Positions 24,161-36,196 of a stretch of 64,000 bases of DNA are shown in pieces. The stretch is from Mastigias papua (taxonomy: Eukaryota; Cnidaria; Scyphozoa; Rhizostomeae; Mastigiidae). The notes beneath the pieces are model-generated. The model was not told the DNA's origin and searched no databases. It saw nothing but the letters and a program-made list of their open reading frames with translations. How positions within the stretch are numbered: the first letter of the stretch is position 1; the number at the start of each line of letters is the position of its first letter. The position numbers were made by a program, and so were the translations under genes. Location: NCBI GenBank assembly GCA_964019165.1, contig OZ025286.1, positions 10,514,188-10,578,187 of the forward strand, given 5' to 3'.

Positions 24161-26845
24161 TAATGTTTTCTTAACTGGTACAATATGGAAATGCGGTAAA
24201 ATATAAATATTCAGCTTTGTAACGGCTCAGCTTTTATCCCCCATCTCATGAGAGGACAGATTTCGCTTCCAGTTGATGTAGCTCAGGTTGTTATTTAAAA
24301 GGCAATTCTTTGAGCACAAAAGTTGCAGGCTCGAAACTTCCTACATAATTTTAATGATATATAAAGAATAAGGTTTACTTATTATCAGTTACACTTACCT
24401 CACTTGTACTAGTAATGTACTGCAATGTATACATTTTTAGATACCCCAATGACATAAAAACGTATAACTTGTTTATTTATTTTCTTTGCTGTTTATCTAA
24501 GAATTCTACCCATATGTCCGATATATGCTAATAATATGAAGAGGAGATGATCGCAGTGCATTTCAATTATTTTTGACAGCATTTGTACTATAGTTGAAAT
24601 TTCTAGACATTTTGCTGAATTTTCGTCAATAAACTGCATATAAAGACATCAAATTAGCACGAAAGCTAATGATCCCGTGGAGATATGGCTCTGATTCCGC
24701 TAAAAATCAAATCAGCACCCTCGAAAACCTATTAGTATGATCCATCGTTGGAACTGTACCTGTCCTCCTTAAATATGAGATTCAGACAATGCCTGCCAAA
24801 AGTAGTTGGAACACCACACAATTGTATAGATTTCCGACTCCTGCCGCTTCTCCTTGACACCACTTAAAATGTAGACCCCCTCCCCCCCTGAAACAATGTT
24901 GATTCGATAGCGGAGACCAGTAGCTTTAACAACACGCATCACTTTTGGCCTTCGAGTTGCCCATATTTGCATCATACAACATTGTTTAACGGGGGAGGGG
25001 ACGCTATAGCTCATCTATAGCGTAAATCATAGCAAGTGTTCCAAGACTTTTGGCAGGCATTGTCTGAATTTTATATTCGAACCTATACGATACAGCCGTA
25101 CACCCTTTCCCAAACATGGGGTAATTGAGGGCGCTGATTTCATTTCCGCTGACGAAATCTCAATTAGGTAACACCTTACCGAGATACTGGCAGGGGGCTT
25201 GGCAAATCCCCTAAATTCAATGATGATTATGATGTCATGTTTCTTTGCTAATGAATTGTAAATAAAGGAAGTAAATTCACAAATGAAACAGATAGTCAAC
25301 CTCTCTACCAGCATATGACAAGAAGATATCGACTTGATTACACCTTTTCTTTGTGTATTTCGATAATAGAGTTGCGGAGTCGTTTACCTATAATTGATCT
25401 TACAGTAGCAACAATGCATCATTGTCTAAGCAATAGGTAAGCTTTAGGGCTTCAATCAAGTATTGACTGGCGCATTGCATCTGTTTTCTATTTTATTTGA
25501 TTTTTAACTCAAGCTGATCAGCTAGATCTGCCATGGGGATTTAAAGCATAGCCATGTATAGATAAATATACATATAAAAATATAAGTATAAATAAATATA
25601 TAGAAATATAGGCAAATACCTTTATATATAAATATACATTTATACAAATATATATAAATATATATGAATAAATATATATATTTATATATATGTTGATACC
25701 TATATTAATATCCATATGTTCATATACACGATATATATATATATATATATAATGAAGGGGGTGCGTTCCTCTACTTTTCCTTGTGCGAATGTGCCTACTC
25801 TAGAAGGAACCCGATCCACGAATGTTACAGGTATAGAACCCCTCTTCTTAGTATCGAGGCTACTGACTTGCATAATGACTGACGTCATGGCCGACTATCT
25901 CAACGGTCTACACAACGGTCTACAAACTTTGGAAAATGAAAATAAATCTTATGGTAGAGATTTCGACATTGAGAACTATGCACAAGATAGCTTTTCTAAC
26001 GAGTATTTCACCTGCAATAGATTGCGTACAGTTATTGTACCATTGCCGAGGAAAAGATGAAAACATCAACGGTCTACACTTTTTGTGAAATAGTTTAATA
26101 CTAGGTCAAATTTATTTTCAAAAAAGTGTAGACCGTTGAGATATTTGCTAATTTTGCTGAAAATGCTCATTATTCGGCAGAGACTACACAACATGCACAT
26201 ACTAGCACATAAAGCACAACGTTTGGGAACCATTTTTGGGGTAATACTTCTCACTGGAAGGGACAGTGGGAATTATAGAAAGTGTAGACCGTTGTAGACC
26301 GTTGCTCGTAGCCATTGTGTACAAAGATGAACTCATGCGAAGCGTGCAAACTGCGAAGGACAATTACGTGTCTATGGAGTTGATGACATAGTTATTGTAG
26401 TAGTAATGTTGCGCAACAATATTCACAGGATATAGCTGCTTTCTGGCTTTGAATATCAACATCGTGCTTGAAATCGGAAAGTTTTCCAGGAACAGTGATG
26501 ATTTCTAATGATTTCTATTTCCCGATCGTCAATAACGGAGCGATATTCGGGCGTTTGGTGGGGTAAGATGGAAGTATCTTTGTGTCCTCTCTAATAGCAA
26601 AGCATATAAAAAAGGTAACTGCCAGTTTCATGCTGCTTCATACACTGCACTGATTGAATATAACTCCTGATGCTTTAACAGACTGAAAGGATTGGAATAT
26701 TGCAGGGGAGAACTTGTTTCTGCCTACTACCTCAGTGCCAGCGTTACTGTAGGCAATTAAATAAGCTTTGTTCACACTATTCCTGCATAGTTATAAGGAC
26801 ATTGCAGTGTCATGAGAGTCTGAAATAGTCTTCTACGCTTACTAT
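24161..26845 (+). repeat. Satellite unit L10 (2,685 bp, consensus-type)
   Basis: No deviation noticed. tRNA-like stretch 24272-24352, foldback A 24709-25140, foldback B 25901-26304. Confidence 0.97.
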
Positions 26846-29532
26846 TAATGTTTTCTTAACTGGTACAATATGGAAATGCGGTAAAATATAAATATTCAGC
26901 TTTGTAACGGCTCAGCTTTTATCCCCCATCTCATGAGAGGACAGATTTCGCTTCCAGTTGATGTAGCTCAGGTTGTTATTTAAAAGGCAATTCTTTGAGC
27001 ACAAAAGTTGCAGGCTCGAAACTTCCTACATAATTTTAATGATATATAAAGAATAAGGTTTACTTATTATCAGTTACACTTACCTCACTTGTACTAGTAA
27101 TGTACTGCAATGTATACATTTTTAGATACCCCAATGACATAAAAACGTATAACTTGTTTATTTATTTTCTTTGCTGTTTATCTAAGAATTCTACCCATAT
27201 GTCCGATATATGCTAATAATATGAAGAGGAGATGATCGCAGTGCATTTCAATTATTTTTGACAGCATTTGTACTATAGTTGAAATTTCTAGACATTTTGC
27301 TGAATTTTCGTCAATAAACTGCATATAAAGACATCAAATTAGCACGAAAGCTAATGATCCCGTGGAGATATGGCTCTGATTCCGCTAAAAATCAAATCAG
27401 CACCCTCGAAAACCTATTAGTATGATCCATCGTTGGAACTGTACCTGTCCTCCTTAAATATGAGATTCAGACAATGCCTGCCAAAAGTAGTTGGAACACC
27501 ACACAATTGTATAGATTTCCGACTCCTGCCGCTTCTCCTTGACACCACTTAAAATGTAGACCCCCTCCCCCCCTGAAACAATGTTGATTCGATAGCGGAG
27601 ACCAGTAGCTTTAACAACACGCATCACTTTTGGCCTTCGAGTTGCCCATATTTGCATCATACAACATTGTTTAACGGGGGAGGGGACGCTATAGCTCATC
27701 TATAGCGTAAATCATAGCAAGTGTTCCAAGACTTTTGGCAGGCATTGTCTGAATTTTATATTCGAACCTATACGATACAGCCGTACACCCTTTCCCAAAC
27801 ATGGGGTAATTGAGGGCGCTGATTTCATTTCCGCTGACGAAATCTCAATTAGGTAACACCTTACCGAGATACTGGCAGGGGGCTTGGCAAATCCCCTAAA
27901 TTCAATGATGATTATGATGTCATGTTTCTTTGCTAATGAATTGTAAATAAAGGAAGTAAATTCACAAATGAAACAGATAGTCAACCTCTCTACCAGCATA
28001 TGACAAGAAGATATCGACTTGATTACACCTTTTCTTTGTGTATTTCGATAATAGAGTTGCGGAGTCGTTTACCTATAATTGATCTTACAGTAGCAACAAT
28101 GCATCATTGTCTAAGCAATAGGTAAGCTTTAGGGCTTCAATCAAGTATTGACTGGCGCATTGCATCTGTTTTCTATTTTATTTGATTTTTAACTCAAGCT
28201 GATCAGCTAGATCTGCCATGGGGATTTAAAGCATAGCCATGTATAGATAAATATACATATAAAAATATAAGTATAAATAAATATATAGAAATATAGGCAA
28301 ATACCTTTATATATAAATATACATTTATACAAATATATATAAATATATATGAATAAATATATATATTTATATATATGTTGATACCTATATTAATATCCAT
28401 ATGTTCATATACACGATATATATATATATATATATAATGAAGGGGGTGCGTTCCTCTACTTTTCCTTGTGCGAATGTGCCTACTCTAGAAGGAACCCGAT
28501 CCACGAATGTTACACAGGTATAGAACCCCTCTTCTTAGTATCGAGGCTACTGACTTGCATAATGACTGACGTCATGGCCGACTATCTCAACGGTCTACAC
28601 AACGGTCTACAAAATTTGGAAAATGAAAATAAATCTTATGGTAGAGATTTCGACATTGAGAACTATGCACAAGATAGCTTTTCTAACGAGTATTTCACCT
28701 GCAATAGATTGCGTACAGTTATTGTACCATTGCCGAGGAAAAGATGAAAACATCAACGGTCTACACTTTTTGTGAAATAGTTTAATACTAGGTCAAATTT
28801 ATTTTCAAAAAAGTGTAGACCGTTGAGATATTTGCTAATTTTGCTGAAAATGCTCATTATTCGGCAGAGACTACACAACATGCACATACTAGCACATAAA
28901 GCACAACGTTTGGGAACCATTTTTGGGGTAATACTTCTCACTGGAAGGGACAGTGGGAATTATAGAAAGTGTAGACCGTTGTAGACCGTTGCTCGTAGCC
29001 ATTGTGTACAAAGATGAACTCATGCGAAGCGTGCAAACTGCGAAGGACAATTACGTGTCTATGGAGTTGATGACATAGTTATTGTAGTAGTAATGTTGCG
29101 CAACAATATTCACAGGATATAGCTGCTTTCTGGCTTTGAATATCAACATCGTGCTTGAAATCGGAAAGTTTTCCAGGAACAGTGATGATTTCTAATGATT
29201 TCTATTTCCCGATCGTCAATAACGGAGCGATATTCGGGCGTTTGGTGGGGTAAGATGGAAGTATCTTTGTGTCCTCTCTAATAGCAAAGCATATAAAAAA
29301 GGTAACTGCCAGTTTCATGCTGCTTCATACACTGCACTGATTGAATATAACTCCTGATGCTTTAACAGACTGAAAGGATTGGAATATTGCAGGGGAGAAC
29401 TTGTTTCTGCCTACTACCTCAGTGCCAGCGTTACTGTAGGCAATTAAATAAGCTTTGTTCACACTATTCCTGCATAGTTATAAGGACATTGCAGTGTCAT
29501 GAGAGTCTGAAATAGTCTTCTACGCTTACTAT
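26846..29532 (+). repeat. Satellite unit L11 (2,687 bp)
   Basis: Two private changes: a CA insertion near 28514 and A for C at 28614, just after the first motif doublet of foldback B. The insertion breaks the frame of the plus-strand open frame seen in other units, which argues against that frame being a gene. tRNA-like stretch 26957-27037, foldback A 27394-27825, foldback B 28588-28991. Confidence 0.97.
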
Positions 29533-32216
29533 TAATGTTTTCTTAACTGGTACAATATGGAAATGCGGTAAAATATAAATATTCAGCTTTGTAACGGCTC
29601 AGCTTTTATCCCCCATCTCATGAGAGGACAGATTTCGCTTCCAGTTGATGTAGCTCAGGTTGTTATTTAAAAGGCAATTCTTTGAGCACAAAAGTTGCAG
29701 GCTCGAAACTTCCTACATAATTTTAATGATATATAAAGAATAAGGTTTACTTATTATCAGTTACACTTACCTCACTTGTACTAGTAATGTACTGCAATGT
29801 ATACATTTTTAGATACCCCAATGACATAAAAACGTATAACTTGTTTATTTATTTTCTTTGCTGTTTATCTAAGAATTCTACCCATATGTCCGATATATGC
29901 TAATAATATGAAGAGGAGATGATCGCAGTGCATTTCAATTATTTTTGACAGCATTTGTACTATAGTTGAAATTTCTAGACATTTTGCTGAATTTTCGTCA
30001 ATAAACTGCATATAAAGACATCAAATTAGCACGAAAGCTAATGATCCCGTGGAGATATGGCTCTGATTCCGCTAAAAATCAAATCAGCACCCTCGAAAAC
30101 CTATTAGTATGATCCATCGTTGGAACTGTACCTGTCCTCCTTAAATATGAGATTCAGACAATGCCTGCCAAAAGTAGTTGGAACACCACACAATTGTATA
30201 GATTTCCGACTCCTGCCGCTTCTCCTTGACACCACTTAAAATGTAGACCCCCTCCCCCCCTGAAACAATGTTGATTCGATAGCGGAGACCAGTAGCTTTA
30301 ACAACACGCATCACTTTTGGCCTTCGAGTTGCCCATATTTGCATCATACAACATTGTTTAACGGGGGAGGGGACGCTATAGCTCATCTATAGCGTAAATC
30401 ATAGCAAGTGTTCCAAGACTTTTGGCAGGCATTGTCTGAATTTTATATTCGAACCTATACGATACAGCCGTACACCCTTTCCCAAACATGGGGTAATTGA
30501 GGGCGCTGATTTCATTTCCGCTGACGAAATCTCAATTAGGTAACACCTTACCGAGATACTGGCAGGGGGCTTGGCAAATCCCCTAAATTCAATGATGATT
30601 ATGATGTCATGTTTCTTTGCTAATGAATTGTAAATAAAGGAAGTAAATTCACAAATGAAACAGATAGTCAACCTCTCTACCAGCATATGACAAGAAGATA
30701 TCGACTTGATTACACCTTTTCTTTGTGTATTTCGATAATAGAGTTGCGGAGTCGTTTACCTATAATTGATCTTACAGTAGCAACAATGCATCATTGTCTA
30801 AGCAATAGGTAAGCTTTAGGGCTTCAATCAAGTATTGACTGGCGCATTGCATCTGTTTTCTATTTTATTTGATTTTTAACTCAAGCTGATCAGCTAGATC
30901 TGCCATGGGGATTTAAAGCATAGCCATGTATAGATAAATATACATATAAAAATATAAGTATAAATAAATATATAGAAATATAGGCAAATACCTTTATATA
31001 TAAATATACATTTATACAAATATATATAAATATATATGAATAAATATATATATTTATATATATGTTGATACCTATATTAATATCCATATGTTCATATACA
31101 CGATATATATATATATATATATAATGAAGGGGGTGCGTTCCTCTACTTTTCCTTGTGCGAATGTGCCTACTCTAGAAGGAACCCGATCCACGAATGTTAC
31201 AGGTATAGAACCCCTCTTCTTAGTATCGAGGCTACTGACTTGCATAATGACTGACGTCATGGCCGACTATCTCAACGGTCTACACAACGGTCTACAAACT
31301 TTGGAAAATGAAAATAAATCTTATGGTAGAGATTTCGACATTGAGAACTATGCACAAGATAGCTTTTCTAACGAGTATTTCACCTGCAATAGATTGCGTA
31401 CAGTTATTGTACCATTGCCGAGGAAAAGATGAAAACATCAACGGTCTACACTTTTTGTGAAATAGTTTAATACTAGGTCAAATTTATTTTCAAAAAAGTG
31501 TAGACCGTTGAGATATTTGCTAATTTTGCTGAAAATGCTCATTATTCGGCAGAGACTACACAACATGCACATACTAGCACATAAAGCACAACGTTTGGGA
31601 ACCATTTTGGGGTAATACTTCTCACTGGAAGGGACAGTGGGAATTATAGAAAGTGTAGACCGTTGTAGACCGTTGCTCGTAGCCATTGTGTACAAAGATG
31701 AACTCATGCGAAGCGTGCAAACTGCGAAGGACAATTACGTGTCTATGGAGTTGATGACATAGTTATTGTAGTAGTAATGTTGCGCAACAATATTCACAGG
31801 ATATAGCTGCTTTCTGGCTTTGAATATCAACATCGTGCTTGAAATCGGAAAGTTTTCCAGGAACAGTGATGATTTCTAATGATTTCTATTTCCCGATCGT
31901 CAATAACGGAGCGATATTCGGGCGTTTGGTGGGGTAAGATGGAAGTATCTTTGTGTCCTCTCTAATAGCAAAGCATATAAAAAAGGTAACTGCCAGTTTC
32001 ATGCTGCTTCATACACTGCACTGATTGAATATAACTCCTGATGCTTTAACAGACTGAAAGGATTGGAATATTGCAGGGGAGAACTTGTTTCTGCCTACTA
32101 CCTCAGTGCCAGCGTTACTGTAGGCAATTAAATAAGCTTTGTTCACACTATTCCTGCATAGTTATAAGGACATTGCAGTGTCATGAGAGTCTGAAATAGT
32201 CTTCTACGCTTACTAT
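29533..32216 (+). repeat. Satellite unit L12 (2,684 bp)
   Basis: One T lost from a five-T run near 31604-31607, inside foldback B between inner and outer motifs. This makes the arms of this copy one base asymmetric. tRNA-like stretch 29644-29724, foldback A 30081-30512, foldback B 31273-31675. Confidence 0.97.
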
Positions 32217-34901
32217 TAATGTTTTCTTAACTGGTACAATATGGAAATGCGGTAAAATATAAATATTCAGCTTTGTAACGGCTCAGCTTTTATCCCCCAT
32301 CTCATGAGAGGACAGATTTCGCTTCCAGTTGATGTAGCTCAGGTTGTTATTTAAAAGGCAATTCTTTGAGCACAAAAGTTGCAGGCTCGAAACTTCCTAC
32401 ATAATTTTAATGATATATAAAGAATAAGGTTTACTTATTATCAGTTACACTTACCTCACTTGTACTAGTAATGTACTGCAATGTATACATTTTTAGATAC
32501 CCCAATGACATAAAAACGTATAACTTGTTTATTTATTTTCTTTGCTGTTTATCTAAGAATTCTACCCATATGTCCGATATATGCTAATAATATGAAGAGG
32601 AGATGATCGCAGTGCATTTCAATTATTTTTGACAGCATTTGTACTATAGTTGAAATTTCTAGACATTTTGCTGAATTTTCGTCAATAAACTGCATATAAA
32701 GACATCAAATTAGCACGAAAGCTAATGATCCCGTGGAGATATGGCTCTGATTCCGCTAAAAATCAAATCAGCACCCTCGAAAACCTATTAGTATGATCCA
32801 TCGTTGGAACTGTACCTGTCCTCCTTAAATATGAGATTCAGACAATGCCTGCCAAAAGTAGTTGGAACACCACACAATTGTATAGATTTCCGACTCCTGC
32901 CGCTTCTCCTTGACACCACTTAAAATGTAGACCCCCTCCCCCCCTGAAACAATGTTGATTCGATAGCGGAGACCAGTAGCTTTAACAACACGCATCACTT
33001 TTGGCCTTCGAGTTGCCCATATTTGCATCATACAACATTGTTTAACGGGGGAGGGGACGCTATAGCTCATCTATAGCGTAAATCATAGCAAGTGTTCCAA
33101 GACTTTTGGCAGGCATTGTCTGAATTTTATATTCGAACCTATACGATACAGCCGTACACCCTTTCCCAAACATGGGGTAATTGAGGGCGCTGATTTCATT
33201 TCCGCTGACGAAATCTCAATTAGGTAACACCTTACCGAGATACTGGCAGGGGGCTTGGCAAATCCCCTAAATTCAATGATGATTATGATGTCATGTTTCT
33301 TTGCTAATGAATTGTAAATAAAGGAAGTAAATTCACAAATGAAACAGATAGTCAACCTCTCTACCAGCATATGACAAGAAGATATCGACTTGATTACACC
33401 TTTTCTTTGTGTATTTCGATAATAGAGTTGCGGAGTCGTTTACCTATAATTGATCTTACAGTAGCAACAATGCATCATTGTCTAAGCAATAGGTAAGCTT
33501 TAGGGCTTCAATCAAGTATTGACTGGCGCATTGCATCTGTTTTCTATTTTATTTGATTTTTAACTCAAGCTGATCAGCTAGATCTGCCATGGGGATTTAA
33601 AGCATAGCCATGTATAGATAAATATACATATAAAAATATAAGTATAAATAAATATATAGAAATATAGGCAAATACCTTTATATATAAATATACATTTATA
33701 CAAATATATATAAATATATATGAATAAATATATATATTTATATATATGTTGATACCTATATTAATATCCATATGTTCATATACACGATATATATATATAT
33801 ATATATAATGAAGGGGGTGCGTTCCTCTACTTTTCCTTGTGCGAATGTGCCTACTCTAGAAGGAACCCGATCCACGAATGTTACAGGTATAGAACCCCTC
33901 TTCTTAGTATCGAGGCTACTGACTTGCATAATGACTGACGTCATGGCCGACTATCTCAACGGTCTACACAACGGTCTACAAACTTTGGAAAATGAAAATA
34001 AATCTTATGGTAGAGATTTCGACATTGAGAACTATGCACAAGATAGCTTTTCTAACGAGTATTTCACCTGCAATAGATTGCGTACAGTTATTGTACCATT
34101 GCCGAGGAAAAGATGAAAACATCAACGGTCTACACTTTTTGTGAAATAGTTTAATACTAGGTCAAATTTATTTTCAAAAAAGTGTAGACCGTTGAGATAT
34201 TTGCTAATTTTGCTGAAAATGCTCATTATTCGGCAGAGACTACACAACATGCACATACTAGCACATAAAGCACAACGTTTGGGAACCATTTTTGGGGTAA
34301 TACTTCTCACTGGAAGGGACAGTGGGAATTATAGAAAGTGTAGACCGTTGTAGACCGTTGCTCGTAGCCATTGTGTACAAAGATGAACTCATGCGAAGCG
34401 TGCAAACTGCGAAGGACAATTACGTGTCTATGGAGTTGATGACATAGTTATTGTAGTAGTAATGTTGCGCAACAATATTCACAGGATATAGCTGCTTTCT
34501 GGCTTTGAATATCAACATCGTGCTTGAAATCGGAAAGTTTTCCAGGAACAGTGATGATTTCTAATGATTTCTATTTCCCGATCGTCAATAACGGAGCGAT
34601 ATTCGGGCGTTTGGTGGGGTAAGATGGAAGTATCTTTGTGTCCTCTCTAATAGCAAAGCATATAAAAAAGGTAACTGCCAGTTTCATGCTGCTTCATACA
34701 CTGCACTGATTGAATATAACTCCTGATGCTTTAACAGACTGAAAGGATTGGAATATTGCAGGGGAGAACTTGTTTCTGCCTACTACCTCAGTGCCAGCGT
34801 TACTGTAGGCAATTAAATAAGCTTTGTTCACACTATTCCTGCATAGTTATAAGGACATTGCAGTGTCATGAGAGTCTGAAATAGTCTTCTACGCTTACTA
34901 T
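32217..34901 (+). repeat. Satellite unit L13 (2,685 bp, consensus-type)
   Basis: Last complete left unit. It carries the left-type bases at both sites that distinguish right units R1-R8. tRNA-like stretch 32328-32408, foldback A 32765-33196, foldback B 33957-34360. Confidence 0.97.
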
Positions 34902-35532
34902 TAATGTTTTCTTAACTGGTACAATATGGAAATGCGGTAAAATATAAATATTCAGCTTTGTATCAGCTTTTATCCCCCATCTCATGAGAGGACAGATTTC
35001 GCTTCCAGTTGATGTAGCTCAGGTTGTTATTTAAAGGCAATTCTTTGAGCACAAAAGTTGCAGGCTCGAAACTTCCTACATAATTTTAATGATATATAAA
35101 GAATAAGGTTTACTTATTATCAGTACACTTACCTCACTTGTACTAGTAATGTACTGCAATGGTATACATTTTTAGATACCCCAATGACATAAAAACGTAT
35201 AACTTGTTTATTTATTTTCTTTGCTGTTTATCTAAGAATTCTACCCATATGTCCGATATATGCTAATAATATGAAGAGGAGATGATCGCAGTGCATTTCA
35301 ATTATTTTTGACAGCATTTGTACTATAGTTGAAATTTCTAGACATTTTGCTGAATTTTCGTCAATAAACTGCATATAAAGACATCAAATTAGCACGAAAG
35401 CTAATGATCCCGTGGAGATATGGCTCTGATTCCGCTAAAAATCAAATCAGCACCCTCGAAAACCTATTAGTATGATCCATCGTTGGAACTGTACCTGTCC
35501 TCCTTAAATATGAGATTCAGACAATGCCTGCC
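34902..35532 (+). repeat. Partial satellite unit L14, cut by the gap
   Basis: Only 631 bp, ending in the left core arm of foldback A (core starts 35515; outer block 35444-35457). It carries four indels in its first 260 bases: loss of five bases near 34962, one A near 35034, one T near 35124, and an extra G near 35161. Complete units carry two or fewer indels each. Consensus error at a contig end is the simplest cause. tRNA-like stretch 35008-35087. Confidence 0.95.
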
Positions 35533-35732
35533 NNNNNNNNNNNNNNNNNNNNNNNNNNNNNNNNNNNNNNNNNNNNNNNNNNNNNNNNNNNNNNNNNNNN
35601 NNNNNNNNNNNNNNNNNNNNNNNNNNNNNNNNNNNNNNNNNNNNNNNNNNNNNNNNNNNNNNNNNNNNNNNNNNNNNNNNNNNNNNNNNNNNNNNNNNNN
35701 NNNNNNNNNNNNNNNNNNNNNNNNNNNNNNNN
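35533..35732. other. Assembly gap, 200 N
   Basis: Exactly 200 N. A round, fixed length marks a scaffolding placeholder and not a measured distance; some Hi-C scaffolders write 200-N gaps. The left contig stops 18 bases into the left core arm of foldback A (unit position 637). The right contig starts at unit position 464 in reverse orientation. Translated frames that cross this gap are meaningless. Confidence 0.99.
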
Positions 35733-36196
35733 GAAAATTCAGCAAAATGTCTAGAAATTTCAACTATAGTACAAATGCTGTCAAAAATAATTGAAATGCA
35801 CTGCGATCATCTCCTCTTCATATTATTAGCATATATCGGACATATGGGTAGAATTCTTAGATAAACAGCAAAGAAAATAAATAAACAAGTTATACGTTTT
35901 TATGTCATTGGGGTATCTAAAAATGTATACATTGCAGTACATTACTAGTACAAGTGAGGTAAGTGTAACTGATAATAAGTAAACCTTATTCTTTATATAT
36001 CATTAAAATTATGTAGGAAGTTTCGAGCCTGCAACTTTTGTGCTCAAAGAATTGCCTTTTAAATAACAACCTGAGCTACATCAACTGGAAGCGAAATCTG
36101 TCCTCTCATGAGATGGGGGATAAAAGCTGAGCCGTTACAAAGCTGAATATTTATATTTTACCGCATTTCCATATTGTACCAGTTAAGAAAACATTA
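35733..36196 (-). repeat. Partial satellite unit R0, after the gap
   Basis: First 464 bp of the unit in reverse orientation, with the tRNA-like stretch at 36005-36085. It begins just outside foldback A, so none of that element is present. No indels noticed, unlike the left contig end. Confidence 0.95.

Larger units (their letters stand above)
1..35532 (+). repeat. Left tandem array, 13 complete units plus one partial, 2.7-kb satellite
   Basis: Units start at 1, 2685, 5372, 8057, 10743, 13428, 16110, 18795, 21476, 24161, 26846, 29533, 32217 and 34902, each at the same TAATGTTTTCTTAACTGG string. Copies are head-to-tail and nearly identical, differing by single-base changes, one- to three-base indels and (TA)n length. 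The unit phase used here is arbitrary because the window begins inside the array. No gene is recognised in the array. It runs into an N gap at its right end. Confidence 0.98.

Noticed and set aside
35467..35794. Open frames spanning the N gap
   Set aside because: They consist mainly of unknown residues across a placeholder gap.
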